Shown: positions 21,927 through 31,655 of the stretch, in pieces
How the letters are laid out: each line of letters starts with the position of its first letter
Numbering within the stretch: the stretch's first letter is position 1
NCBI GenBank assembly: GCA_947632175.1
Contig: CANROC010000011.1
Location: 48,516-112,515 of the forward strand
DNA: 64,000 bases
Reading direction: 5' to 3'
Source: an uncultured Oscillospiraceae bacterium
GTDB taxonomy: Bacteria > Bacillota > Clostridia > Oscillospirales > Oscillospiraceae
Translations under genes and position numbers: made by a program
The notes under the pieces: generated by a model
Databases searched by the model: none
What the model was told of the DNA's origin: nothing
Seen by the model: only the letters and a program-made list of their open reading frames with translations

Positions 21927-23243
21927 GTGAACGTCAAGGAATTTGAGAAAAAAGAGAAAAATACCGCTGAGCTCACCATGCTCGTCAGCGCCGAGGAATT
22001 TGACGCCGCCGTCCAGCGGGCGTACCTGAAGAACCGCGGCCGCATCCAGCTCCCCGGCTTCCGCAAGGGCAAGGCCCCCCGGAAAATGATCGAGAGCATC
22101 TACGGCGCCGGCGTCTTCTATGAGGACGCCGTGGAGGACGTGGCCCCCGACGCCCTGGAGGCCGGCATCGAGGAGAAGGAGCTGTCCACCGTGGGCCGTC
22201 CCTCTATCCTGGACTTCGACATCGGCGAGGACAAGGCGCTCACCATCAAATTCCTTGTCTCCCTTTACCCCGAGGTGAAGCTGGAGGGCTATAAAGGCAT
22301 CGCCGCCCCCAAGATGGCCGTGCGCGTCACCAAGAAGGACGTGGAGCGGGAGATCGACCGGGTGCGCGAGCGCAACGCCCGCATCGAAACCGTGGAGCGC
22401 CCGGCCCAGAAGGGCGACATCGTGAACATCGACTTTGAGGGATTTTTGGGCGATACGCCCTTCGAGGGCGGCAAGGGCGAGGGCCACGACCTGGAGCTGG
22501 GCTCCGGCACCTTCATCCCCGGCTTCGAGGACCAGCTTATCGGCAAGGCCGCCGGCGAGGACTGCGACGTGAACGTCACCTTCCCCGAGGCCTACGCCCC
22601 CGAGCTTGCCGGCAAGGACGCCACCTTCAAGGTCCACGTCAACGACGTGAAGATGAAGGAGCTCCCGGCGCTGGACGACGAGTTTGCCAAGGACGTGTCC
22701 GAGTACGACACCCTGGAGGAGTACACCGCCAGCGTGAAGACCGAGCTTTCCGAGCACCGCCGTGAGGAGGCCCAGAAGGGCTTCGAGGAGGTTGTCCTCT
22801 CCCGCCTCACCGACAAGGTGGAGGCCGACATCCCCGACGCCATGGTGGAGGCGCACCTGGACGAGATGGTCCAGAACTTCCGCTATAACCTGATGCAGCA
22901 GGGGATGCAGCTGGAGCAGTATCTGTCCATGATGGGCATGGACGTGGCGTCCTTCCGCAAGGACATGCGCTCCACCGCCGAAAAGCAGATCAGGCTGGAC
23001 CTGGCCTTCGAGCACATCGCCAAGACCGAGGACTTCCCCGTCAGCGACGAGGACGTGGAGGCGGAGTATAAGCGCCTGTGCGACGAGTACCACATGAAGG
23101 ACGAGGAGGTCCGCCGCGCCGTCACCGTGGATTCCGTGAAGACCGGCCTGAAGCTGGAGCGCGCCAGGAAGCTGGTGCTGGACACCGCCACCGTGGAGAA
23201 GAAGGAGAAGAAGGAAGAGGAGCCCGAGGGAGAGGCCGAGTGA
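21927..23243 (+). CDS. tig: Trigger factor
   Basis: A 438-residue ribosome-associated chaperone and peptidyl-prolyl isomerase. The ribosome-docking signature is GFRKGKAPRK (near residue 46). The FKBP-type PPIase domain (about 150-240) contains GDIVNIDFEGFLGDTPFEGG and ELGSGTFIPGFEDQL. The C-terminal chaperone helices end in an acidic-basic tail (EKKEKKEEEPEGEAE). The start is GTG 21927 with AGGAGG upstream. The tig-clpP-clpX-lon order is a classic protein quality-control cluster. Confidence 0.97.
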   Translation: MNVKEFEKKEKNTAELTMLVSAEEFDAAVQRAYLKNRGRIQLPGFRKGKAPRKMIESIYGAGVFYEDAVEDVAPDALEAGIEEKELSTVGRPSILDFDIGEDKALTIKFLVSLYPEVKLEGYKGIAAPKMAVRVTKKDVEREIDRVRERNARIETVERPAQKGDIVNIDFEGFLGDTPFEGGKGEGHDLELGSGTFIPGFEDQLIGKAAGEDCDVNVTFPEAYAPELAGKDATFKVHVNDVKMKELPALDDEFAKDVSEYDTLEEYTASVKTELSEHRREEAQKGFEEVVLSRLTDKVEADIPDAMVEAHLDEMVQNFRYNLMQQGMQLEQYLSMMGMDVASFRKDMRSTAEKQIRLDLAFEHIAKTEDFPVSDEDVEAEYKRLCDEYHMKDEEVRRAVTVDSVKTGLKLERARKLVLDTATVEKKEKKEEEPEGEAE

Positions 23244-23322
23244 GCTTCGGGGGAATACCCGGAGGAAAAGCTGGATATAATCAGGAAACGACCAAGATTT
23301 AGCGCGTACAGGAGGTTTGACC

Positions 23323-23904
<582 letters not shown>

Positions 23905-23938
23905 CGCCCGCTTTGAGCTTTTTTGGAGAGGGAAGCCA

Positions 23939-25237
23939 ATGCCCAATAACAGAGACGAACAAAATCACGTGAGCCGCTGCGACTTCTGCGGCCGGCCCCA
24001 GAGCGCCAAGGTCCGGCTCTTCCAGGGCCAGAGCGCCAACATCTGCGAGGAGTGCGTCAGCCTTTGCTACGAGCTGATGGCCGAGCACTACGTGGAGCCG
24101 GAGCAGGAGCCGCAGCCCCAGGAGATCGACCCCTACGAGCTGGCAAGATCCATGCCCAAGCCCGCCCAGATCAAGGAGTATCTGGACGAGTATATCATCG
24201 GGCAGGACCGGGCCAAGGTCGCCCTGTCCGTGGCGGTGTACAACCACTATAAGCGCATTTTCTGCTCGGGCGGCGACAACTCCGCCGAGATCCAGAAGAG
24301 CAACATCCTGCTGGTGGGGCCCACGGGCTCGGGCAAGACCATGTTCGCCCAGACGCTGGCCAAGCTCCTGGAGGTGCCCTTCGCCATTGCCGACGCCACG
24401 ACCCTCACCGAGGCCGGGTACGTGGGGGACGACGTGGAGAACATCCTCCTGCGGCTTTTGCAGGCGGCGGACTTCGACGTGGCCCTGGCCGAACGGGGGA
24501 TCATCTACATCGACGAGGTGGATAAGATCGCCCGGAAGAGCGAAAATACCTCCATCACCCGGGACGTGTCCGGGGAGGGCGTCCAGCAGGCACTGTTGAA
24601 GATCCTGGAGGGGACCGTCGCCAACGTGCCGCCTCAGGGCGGGCGCAAGCACCCCCATCAGGAGTTCATCTCCATCGACACCTCCAACATCCTCTTCATC
24701 TGCGGCGGGGCTTTCGACGGCATCGACAAGATCATCGAGCACCGCCTGGACAAAAAGTCCATGGGCTTCGGCGCGGAGATCAAGACGAAGCAGGAGAAGG
24801 ACGTCAGCGAGCTTCTGGAGCAGATCCAGTCCCACGACCTTTTGAAGTTCGGCATCATCCCGGAGCTCATCGGGCGGATGCCGGTGATCGTGCCCATGCG
24901 GCAGCTGCGGCGTGAGGACCTGGTGCGCATCCTCAAGGAGCCCAAAAACGCCCTGACCAGGCAATATAAGGCGCTGATGAGCTTCGACCGGGTGAACCTG
25001 GAGTTCGAGGACGAGGCGCTGGAGGCCATCGCCGACAAGGCCATCGCCCTGGACATCGGCGCCAGGGGACTGCGGTCCATCGTGGAGGGGATCCTGACGG
25101 ACATCATGTTCGAGGTCCCGTCCGACGAGCGGATCGACCGGGTGACCGTGACGAAGGCGTGCGTCACCGACGGGGCGAAGCCCCAGCTCCACCGCAGGCC
25201 CCGGACCAGGCTGGATCCGGACCTGGCGGCAAGTTGA
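23939..25237 (+). CDS. clpX: ATP-dependent Clp protease ATP-binding subunit ClpX
   Basis: A 432-residue AAA+ unfoldase. The N-terminal zinc domain uses C14, C17, C36 and C39 (CDFC, CEEC). Walker A is GPTGSGKT (127-134), Walker [11 protein letters not shown], and the [23 protein letters not shown] region forms the pore and sensor segments. The ClpP-binding IGF-type loop appears as [12 protein letters not shown]. The gene directly follows clpP. A short hairpin with four T's separates it from lon, so lon may receive reduced read-through. Confidence 0.98.
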   Translation: MPNNRDEQNHVSRCDFCGRPQSAKVRLFQGQSANICEECVSLCYELMAEHYVEPEQEPQPQEIDPYELARSMPKPAQIKEYLDEYIIGQDRAKVALSVAVYNHYKRIFCSGGDNSAEIQKSNILLVGPTGSGKTMFAQTLAKLLEVPFAIADATTLTEAGYVGDDVENILLRLLQAADFDVALAERGIIYIDEVDKIARKSENTSITRDVSGEGVQQALLKILEGTVANVPPQGGRKHPHQEFISIDTSNILFICGGAFDGIDKIIEHRLDKKSMGFGAEIKTKQEKDVSELLEQIQSHDLLKFGIIPELIGRMPVIVPMRQLRREDLVRILKEPKNALTRQYKALMSFDRVNLEFEDEALEAIADKAIALDIGARGLRSIVEGILTDIMFEVPSDERIDRVTVTKACVTDGAKPQLHRRPRTRLDPDLAAS

Positions 25238-25244
25238 ACCTATA

Positions 25245-25270
25245 GGCCACGCTTTTCGGCGCGGCCTTTT
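25245..25270 (+). terminator. Weak hairpin between clpX and lon
   Basis: GGCCACGC pairs with GCGCGGCC-type bases (25259-25266, one mismatch) and TTTT follows. The short T-run suggests partial termination. Confidence 0.5.
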
Positions 25271-25292
25271 CGGATAATTTTGAGGTACTGCC

Positions 25293-27701
25293 ATGAACGA
25301 AGATGCGGGCGTTACGCCCTTTGAAAGGATACCCATGCTGGCGCTCTACGGGCTCACGGTGTTCCCGGAGATGAGCGTTAGCTTCGATGTGGAAAAGCCC
25401 CAGTCCGTGGCGGCGCTGGACGCCGCCGTGGAGGGGGACGGGCGGGTCTTTATCGTGTCCCGGAAGGACATGTACAGCGACGCCCAGGAGACGAGGAGCT
25501 TATTCAAGATCGGCGTGGTCTGCCGGGTCCGGCAGTATCTGCGCACACAGAACGGCGGGATGCGCGTCATGGTGGACGGGCTGGAGCGGGCGGCGCTTTT
25601 GTCCCTGGAGACCGAGGGCGAGTGCGCCTGGGCCACGGTGCTGGTGCGGGAGCGGGAGGAGACGGACCCCAGTACCCGCGCGGAGGCGCTGATGCGCGGG
25701 GCGCTGGCGCTCTATGAGGAGTATCTGAAGTACATCGGCTCCTCCGTGCCGGAGACCATCCTGGCGCTGTCCGAGCACCGGGACCCGGGGTATGTGGCGG
25801 ACTATATCGCCCAGAACGGCACCTTCTCCCAGGAGACGAAGCAGAGGATCCTGGAGGTCCTGGACCCGGTGAAGAGGCTGGACACCGTCATGGAGATCCT
25901 GCGCCACGAGCTGGAGGTCATCAGCGTGGAGCACGACATCTCCCGGAAGCTCCGGGAGCGCATGGCCCGGCAGGGGCGGGAGAACATCCTCCGGGAGCAG
26001 CTCCAGATCATCGAGGCGGAGCTGGGCGAGGGCGGCAGTGAGCTGGACGAGTACCACGACCGCATCCTGGCCCTGAGGCTGGAGGACGAGGTGGAGGAGA
26101 AGCTCCTCAAGGAAGTGGAGAAGCTCTCCCACCAGGCCTACGGCTCGGCGGAGGGGTCCGTCATCCGCTCGTATCTCGACGCGGTGCTGGAGCTTCCCTG
26201 GCACAAATCCACCAGGGAGCGGCTGGATATCGCCGCGGCCCGGCGGGTGCTGGACCGGGACCACTTCGGGCTTGCGAAGGTCAAGGAGCGGATTCTGGAG
26301 TACCTGGCTGTCCGGTGCGTAGCGCCGGAGATGAAGGGCGGGATATTGTGCCTCGTGGGGCCTCCCGGCGTGGGGAAGACGTCTGTGGCCATCTCCATCG
26401 CCTCGGCCATGAACAGGAAGCTCGCCCGCATGAGCCTGGGCGGCGTCCACGACGAGGCGGACATCCGGGGCCACCGGAAGACGTACATCGGCGCCATGCC
26501 GGGGCGTATCATGGCGGCCATTACACAGGCCAAGTCCAATAACCCGCTGCTGCTGCTGGACGAGATCGACAAGCTGGGGTCGGACTATAAGGGCGACCCG
26601 GCCAGCGCCTTATTGGAGGCGCTGGACCCGGAGCAGAACGTGAGCTTCCGGGACCACTATCTGGAGGTGCCCTTCGACCTTTCCAACGTCATGTTCATCA
26701 CCACCGCCAACACCACGGAGACCATCCCCCGGCCGCTTTTAGACCGGATGGAGGTCATCGAGCTTCCCAGCTACACCGACGAGGAGAAGGTGCGCATCGC
26801 CGCGGACCACCTCCTGCCCAAGCAGCGCAAAAAGCACGGCCTCACGGCCCGGACGCTGAAGATCGGCGAGGACGTCCTGCGGGACGTGATCGCGGGGTAC
26901 ACCAGGGAATCCGGCGTGCGGCAGCTGGAGCGGCGGATCGCGGCGCTGTGCCGCAAGGCGGACATGGTGCTGGCCTCCGGCGAGGCGAAGAGCCTGACGG
27001 TGACCTCGGAGAAGCTGGAGGGCCTCCTGGGCCCCCGGAAATATAAGCCGGAAAAGGTCTCCGGCCGGGACAGCGTGGGCGTGGTCAACGGCCTTGCCTG
27101 GACCGAGACCGGCGGGGAGATTTTGGAGGTGGAGGCCCTGGCCCTGGAGGGCACGGGGAAGATCGAGCTGACAGGCAATCTAGGCGACGTGATGCGCGAA
27201 TCGGCCCACGCGGCGGTGAGCTTCATCCGCTCCAGGTGCGACCGGCTCGGCATCGACAGGGAGTTTTACAAAAACAAGGATATCCACATCCATTTCCCCG
27301 AGGGCGCCGTCCCCAAGGACGGGCCCAGCGCGGGCATCGCCATCACCTGCGCCGTGCTCTCCGCCCTCACCGGCGCGCCGGCGCGCCGCGACGTGGCCAT
27401 GACCGGGGAGATCACCCTGACGGGGCGTGTCCTGCCCATCGGGGGATTGCGGGAGAAGACCATGGCGGCGTTGCGCTTCGGCGTTAAGACGTGCATCATC
27501 CCCAAGGACAACGAGCCGGACCTGGAGGAGATCGACCAGACGGTGCGGCGGGCGCTCAGCTTCGTCACCGCCGAGAGGCTGGACGACATTCTGGACGTGG
27601 CGCTGGTGTTCCCGGAGGGAGCCAAGCCCGAGGCGGCCTGCGAGCGTCCCCGGACGCCGAAGCGCCCCCAGGAGACCCCCGGGGCCCGTTGCGAGGTGTG
27701 A
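25293..27701 (+). CDS. lon: ATP-dependent Lon protease
   Basis: An 802-residue LonA protease. An N-terminal substrate-binding domain (starting RIPMLALYGLTVFPEM) precedes the AAA+ module with Walker A GPPGVGKT (356-363) and LLLLDEIDKLG. The C-terminal protease domain has a Ser-Lys dyad: S679 in PKDGPSAG and K722 in REKT. It lacks the TM segments of LonB. The C-terminal tail is Pro/Arg-rich. engB starts one base after the stop. Lon degrades misfolded and regulatory proteins in the cytosol. Confidence 0.98.
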   Translation: MNEDAGVTPFERIPMLALYGLTVFPEMSVSFDVEKPQSVAALDAAVEGDGRVFIVSRKDMYSDAQETRSLFKIGVVCRVRQYLRTQNGGMRVMVDGLERAALLSLETEGECAWATVLVREREETDPSTRAEALMRGALALYEEYLKYIGSSVPETILALSEHRDPGYVADYIAQNGTFSQETKQRILEVLDPVKRLDTVMEILRHELEVISVEHDISRKLRERMARQGRENILREQLQIIEAELGEGGSELDEYHDRILALRLEDEVEEKLLKEVEKLSHQAYGSAEGSVIRSYLDAVLELPWHKSTRERLDIAAARRVLDRDHFGLAKVKERILEYLAVRCVAPEMKGGILCLVGPPGVGKTSVAISIASAMNRKLARMSLGGVHDEADIRGHRKTYIGAMPGRIMAAITQAKSNNPLLLLDEIDKLGSDYKGDPASALLEALDPEQNVSFRDHYLEVPFDLSNVMFITTANTTETIPRPLLDRMEVIELPSYTDEEKVRIAADHLLPKQRKKHGLTARTLKIGEDVLRDVIAGYTRESGVRQLERRIAALCRKADMVLASGEAKSLTVTSEKLEGLLGPRKYKPEKVSGRDSVGVVNGLAWTETGGEILEVEALALEGTGKIELTGNLGDVMRESAHAAVSFIRSRCDRLGIDREFYKNKDIHIHFPEGAVPKDGPSAGIAITCAVLSALTGAPARRDVAMTGEITLTGRVLPIGGLREKTMAALRFGVKTCIIPKDNEPDLEEIDQTVRRALSFVTAERLDDILDVALVFPEGAKPEAACERPRTPKRPQETPGARCEV

Positions 27702-27702
27702 G

Positions 27703-28290
27703 ATGGACTACCGCAAGGCCGAATTTGTGAAGTCCGCCGTGAGCCCCGAGGGGTTCATCCGGGACGGTCTGCCCCAGGTCGCCTTCGCCGGGCGCTCCAA
27801 CGTGGGCAAATCCTCCGTCATCAACTCCGTCGTGGGGCGGAAGAACTTCGCCCGTGTGGGCTCCGCGCCGGGGAAGACCAGCCAAATCAACTACTTTCTC
27901 ATCGACAAGCGCTTCTACATCGTGGACCTGCCGGGGTACGGCTACGCCCAGGTGAGCAAGGCCGAGCGGGACCGCTGGGGCCGGCTCATGGAATCGTATT
28001 TCGCCTCCGGGCTCATCACCCTGGGAGTGCAGATCGTGGACATCCGCCACAAGCCCACCGCCGACGACGTGACCATGATGAACTGGTTCAAGCAGTCTCA
28101 GGTGGACGCCCTGGTGGTGGCCAACAAGCTGGACAAATGCAAAAAGTCGGAGGTCCCCGGCAATATCGCCCGCATCCGGGAGACGCTGGACCTTTCCGAG
28201 GACGCGCCCATCGTCTACTACTCGGCGGAAACCCATTCCGAACGGGAAGCGCTGCTGCTGGCCCTGGACGGGGCCCTTTCCCTGGAATAA
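27703..28290 (+). CDS. engB: Ribosome biogenesis GTP-binding protein YsxC/YihA (EngB)
   Basis: A 195-residue GTPase that helps assemble the 50S subunit. Motifs: P-loop GRSNVGKSS (30-38), G2 GKTSQINYF, G3 DLPGYGYA, and G4 NKLD (VVANKLDKC). ATG 27703 is preceded by GAGGT seven bases upstream and lies one base past the lon stop. The lon-engB pairing is conserved in Firmicutes. Confidence 0.96.
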   Translation: MDYRKAEFVKSAVSPEGFIRDGLPQVAFAGRSNVGKSSVINSVVGRKNFARVGSAPGKTSQINYFLIDKRFYIVDLPGYGYAQVSKAERDRWGRLMESYFASGLITLGVQIVDIRHKPTADDVTMMNWFKQSQVDALVVANKLDKCKKSEVPGNIARIRETLDLSEDAPIVYYSAETHSEREALLLALDGALSLE

Positions 28291-28294
28291 CGCT

Positions 28295-28966
28295 ATGGGG
28301 AACATTTTAAGAAATCTGGACTGGTCGGTGCTCACGGACCTCCTCCTGTCCGCCATTCCCGTGCTCATCTGCATCACCCTGCACGAGTGCGCCCACGGCG
28401 TTGTGGCGCTGTGGCTGGGGGACACCACGGCCAGGGACATGGGGCGGCTGAGCCTCAACCCCCTCAAGCATTTTGACATCATGGGCTTTCTCATGATGGC
28501 CATAGCCGGCTTCGGCTGGGCCAAGCCCGTGCCCGTGGACATGCGGCGCTTTCGCGACCCCAAGCGGGGCATGGCGCTGACGGCCCTGGCGGGACCCGCC
28601 GCCAACATCCTCATCGCCATTGTCTTCCTCTTCCTCTACGGCTTTCTCTGGCCGTTCCTCTACAAAAGCGGCTTCGGGCGGACCGTGGAGGAGATGATCG
28701 CCCGCACCGGCGCCATCAGCGTCTCCTTCGCTGTCTTCAACGTCCTGCCCATCCCGCCGCTGGACGGCTCCAAGGTGCTGGGGGCGTTCCTGCCGGAGAG
28801 CGCTTATTGGAAGCTCATGCGCTACGAGCGCTGGGGGATGCTGCTGCTCATCGTGCTGGTGTTCACCGGCGCCCTGGACGGGACGCTGGGGAGACTGGCG
28901 GGGGCGGCCATGGACAAGCTGTGGTTTTTTGCCGAGCTTGGAAACCGATTAGGGAATCTCATCTGA
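28295..28966 (+). CDS. Site-2 protease family protein (M50)
   Basis: A 223-residue membrane protein with about five hydrophobic segments. The zinc motif HECAH (H30, E31, H34) lies in the first TM region and NVLPIPPLDGSK supplies the distal Asp. The gene usually sits just before scpA, as here. It is distinct from the SpoIVFB-like gene at 11824 in lacking the sporulation partner. The substrate is unknown. It starts 4 nt after engB. Confidence 0.9.
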   Translation: MGNILRNLDWSVLTDLLLSAIPVLICITLHECAHGVVALWLGDTTARDMGRLSLNPLKHFDIMGFLMMAIAGFGWAKPVPVDMRRFRDPKRGMALTALAGPAANILIAIVFLFLYGFLWPFLYKSGFGRTVEEMIARTGAISVSFAVFNVLPIPPLDGSKVLGAFLPESAYWKLMRYERWGMLLLIVLVFTGALDGTLGRLAGAAMDKLWFFAELGNRLGNLI

Positions 28967-28973
28967 GGTGCAT

Positions 28974-29744
28974 ATGGAAAACCCCACCTTCCACCTGGAG
29001 GGCGTGGTGCGGACCCGGGAGGACATGGAGAATTTCGAGGGGCCGCTGACGCTGATCCTCCAGCTTTTGGCAAAAAACAAAATAGAGATCCAGGACATCC
29101 GCATCTCGGACCTGCTGGACCAATATATGGCGTGGCTTGACGAGATGAAGTCCATGGACCTGGAGATCGCCTCGGAGTTCGTGCAGATGGCCTCCCATCT
29201 TGTGTACATCAAGGCCCGGATGCTCCTCTCCGCCGGGGAGGAGACGGGAGAGCTGGAGGCCCTCATCGAATCCCTGGAGAGGCTGAAAAACAAGGACGTC
29301 TACGAGCGCCTCCGAGAGGTCTTCCCCCGGATCGCCGCCATGTATACCCGCGGCGCGGGGACCATGGTGAAGCCCCCGGAATATTTGCCGGTGGACAAGG
29401 AGTACCGCTACGTCCACGAGCCCACGGATCTTCTGGACGCCATGGCGCGGGTACTGGCCGGGCGCGAGGCGGCGGCCATCGCCCAAAACGAGACGGGCTT
29501 TCGCTTCCCCGAGCGCATCGTCTACTCCGTCACGGAGAAGTCCCACGAGCTTCTGGACCGGCTGCGGACAAAGGGCTCCACATCCCTGCGGACCATTTTC
29601 CGGGAGAACGGCAGCCGCACGGAGCTGGTGGCCACTTTCGTGGCCCTTTTGGAGCTTGCCAGGGACGGCAGTATCCTTCTGGAGGGCGAGGGGGAGGACA
29701 CCTGGGTCTCCTATGTCCCGGAGACTGACACCAAAGAGGAATGA
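28974..29744 (+). CDS. scpA: Segregation and condensation protein A
   Basis: A 256-residue kleisin that joins the SMC head domains. The N-terminal helical domain (FEGPLTLILQLLAKNKIEIQDI, DQYMAWLDEM, EFVQMASHLVYIKARMLL) and the C-terminal winged helix (RTIFRENGSRTELVATFVALLELARDGSI) are both present. ATG 28974 is chosen because TGAGG lies five bases upstream; GTG 28968 is the alternative. scpB overlaps the stop as ATGA, as expected for the condensin operon. Confidence 0.96.
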   Translation: MENPTFHLEGVVRTREDMENFEGPLTLILQLLAKNKIEIQDIRISDLLDQYMAWLDEMKSMDLEIASEFVQMASHLVYIKARMLLSAGEETGELEALIESLERLKNKDVYERLREVFPRIAAMYTRGAGTMVKPPEYLPVDKEYRYVHEPTDLLDAMARVLAGREAAAIAQNETGFRFPERIVYSVTEKSHELLDRLRTKGSTSLRTIFRENGSRTELVATFVALLELARDGSILLEGEGEDTWVSYVPETDTKEE

Positions 29745-30331
29745 ACGATATGGAGATACACGAATTGGAGGCCGCCATCGAGGGCATCCTCTTCGCCTCC
29801 GGCGAGGCGGTCCACGTCAAGCGCCTGGCGGCGGTGCTGGCCGTGGATGAGGAGCTGGTCTTCGATACCGCCAAACATCTGGCGGACAGGCTCGTCTACG
29901 AGGGCCGTGGCATCCGGCTCATCCGGCTGGAGGACCAGCTCCAGCTGTGCTCCGCGCCGGAGTACGCCGACGTCATCCGGCAGGCGCTGGAGACGCGAAA
30001 GCCGCCCAAGCTCACCCAGACGGCGCTGGAGGTGCTGAGCATCGTGGCCTACTTCCAGCCGGTGACCAGGGCCTATATCGACGACGTGCGCGGGGCCGAT
30101 TCCAGCTACACCGTGGGCGTCCTCACGGAACGGGGCCTCATCGAGCCCTGCGGCACGCTGGACGCGCCGGGGCGGCCTACGCTGTTCAGGACGACCAACA
30201 CGTTTCTGCGCACCTTCGGCCTTACGAGCCTTGAGGAGCTTCCCGAGCTTCCCCAAAAGGGCGCGGAGGACGGGGAACAGCTGCGCATCCAGGAATCCAT
30301 CGACGCCCTGACGGCGGACAAGGAAGAGTAG
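29741..30331 (+). CDS. scpB: Segregation and condensation protein B
   Basis: A protein of up to 196 residues containing the twin winged-helix ScpB fold. It has EAAIEGILFASGEAV at the N-terminus, KLTQTALEVLSIVAYFQPVTRAYIDDVRG in the middle and a second wing ending RPTLFRTTNTFLRTFGL. ScpB dimers bind ScpA and complete the SMC-ScpAB chromosome-condensing complex. ATG 29741 overlaps the scpA stop by four bases; ATG 29750, nine bases after AGAGGA, is an equally good start. Confidence 0.95.
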   Translation: MNDMEIHELEAAIEGILFASGEAVHVKRLAAVLAVDEELVFDTAKHLADRLVYEGRGIRLIRLEDQLQLCSAPEYADVIRQALETRKPPKLTQTALEVLSIVAYFQPVTRAYIDDVRGADSSYTVGVLTERGLIEPCGTLDAPGRPTLFRTTNTFLRTFGLTSLEELPELPQKGAEDGEQLRIQESIDALTADKEE

Positions 30332-30383
30332 AAGAAGTTTTGGATGGAAACGCCTTTTTTGGAAAGGATAAGGAGGTGGGCGC

Positions 30384-31196
30384 TTGACGCTGATACTGCT
30401 CATACCGGCGATCGTGGTTCTGTGCTTCGGGGCGTGGAAGGCGGCGCTCATCGTCCTGGGCGTGGGGGCGCTCCTCGACTTTGTCATCGCCATGCTGCGC
30501 GTGGGGGCGCGGGCGACGCTGGAGGACGGGGTCTTCGGCCTTCGGGTCCTGGCGGGACCTGTGAAGCTCACGCTCCTGCCCAAGGCCGAAAAGGAGAAAG
30601 AGGCCGAAGAAGAGGAAGAGGAAGAAGAGGGAGAAGAGAAGCCAAAAAAGAAGCCTCAGAAGAAGCCCAAGAAGCCCAAAACGGCCAAAAAGACAAAAGT
30701 GGCCAAAAAGGAAAAAAAGGCCAAAAAGGCCAAAAAGAAAAAGGCCGAGGCCGAGGCGGGGGAAGAGGAGAAGCGGGAGAAAAAAGAGCGTACCGTCAAG
30801 GTGGACATGGAGCTCATCTCCACGGTCCTTTCCGCCCTGGGGGAGCTTTTGGGGAGGCTCCGGCGGAAGATATCCATCGACAAGCTCACCGTCCACTACA
30901 CCGTGGCCGCCGAGGACCCCGCCAACGCCGCCATGACCTTCGGGTACGCCAGCGCGGGGATAAACGCCCTGATGCCGGCGGTGGAGAACATCTTCAAGGT
31001 CAAGGACCGGGACGTGGGCGTCGCGGTGACCTTTGATAAAACGGAGGGCGACATCTACGTGGACGCCCAGCTCACCTTGGCGGTTTGGGAGATTTTTTAC
31101 ATCGTCTTCGCGGTCTGGCCGGTGGTCAAAAACATCGTCAGGCAATTTTTGAACAAGAGAAAGGTGGATAAAAATGGACAATCATCCGATCAATGA
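30384..31196 (+). CDS. DUF2953 protein with a long Lys/Glu-rich insert
   Basis: A 270-residue membrane-associated protein. The N-terminus has two hydrophobic stretches (residues 3-38). Residues 67-137 form an acidic then basic low-complexity tract of Glu, Lys, Ala and Pro. The C-terminal DUF2953 core follows (ISTVLSALGELLGRLRRKISIDKLTVHYTVAAEDP and GYASAGINALMPAVEN). In Bacillus the equivalent gene (ytfI) also precedes gerW (ytfJ). Start TTG 30384 has GGAGG seven bases upstream. The gerW start overlaps its 3' end by 23 nt. Function unknown; a sporulation link is inferred from its partner. Confidence 0.85.
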   Translation: MTLILLIPAIVVLCFGAWKAALIVLGVGALLDFVIAMLRVGARATLEDGVFGLRVLAGPVKLTLLPKAEKEKEAEEEEEEEEGEEKPKKKPQKKPKKPKTAKKTKVAKKEKKAKKAKKKKAEAEAGEEEKREKKERTVKVDMELISTVLSALGELLGRLRRKISIDKLTVHYTVAAEDPANAAMTFGYASAGINALMPAVENIFKVKDRDVGVAVTFDKTEGDIYVDAQLTLAVWEIFYIVFAVWPVVKNIVRQFLNKRKVDKNGQSSDQ

Positions 31197-31611
31197 CTTC
31201 ATGGGCAGTGTGATGCAGAAGCTCCGGGAGATGGCGGACACCAGCACCGTCATCGGCGAGAGCATCGTCACGCCGGACGGCATCACCATCATCCCCGTCT
31301 CCCGTGTGAGCATGGGCTTTGCCTCCGGTGGGTCCGAGTTCACCGGCAAGCACCAGAAGGACGGGCAGGCGAGCCCCTTCGGCGCGGGGACAGGCGGAAG
31401 CGTGAAGATCGAGCCCCTGGCCTTCGTGGTCATCAAGGACAGCCAGGTGCGTGTCATGACCATCGAGCCGCCGGCGTCCACCACCATCGACCGCCTCATC
31501 GACGGCGCGCCGGAGATCGTGGACAAGATCACCGCCGCCCTCGATAAGCGCAAGGCCGACAAGGCCAAAAAGGAAGCCGAGGCCGCCGAGGCGGAGGATT
31601 TCGACGAATAA
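31174..31611 (+). CDS. gerW: GerW family sporulation protein (YtfJ)
   Basis: A 145-residue protein with the YtfJ/GerW core: ESIVTPDGITIIPVSRVSMGFASGG followed by Gly-rich GAGTGGSVKIEPLAFVVI and a Lys/Ala/Glu-rich C-terminal helix. GerW is found in all spore-formers and is needed for normal germination in Bacillus. It is translationally coupled to the DUF2953 gene through a 23-nt overlap. A D,D-carboxypeptidase of the DacB/DacF kind follows, which would fit cortex-related expression. Confidence 0.92.
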   Translation: MDNHPINDFMGSVMQKLREMADTSTVIGESIVTPDGITIIPVSRVSMGFASGGSEFTGKHQKDGQASPFGAGTGGSVKIEPLAFVVIKDSQVRVMTIEPPASTTIDRLIDGAPEIVDKITAALDKRKADKAKKEAEAAEAEDFDE

Positions 31612-31655
31612 TCTTTCGAATTTTGGCCCATACTGACACCGGAAGGTGGTGCCGT

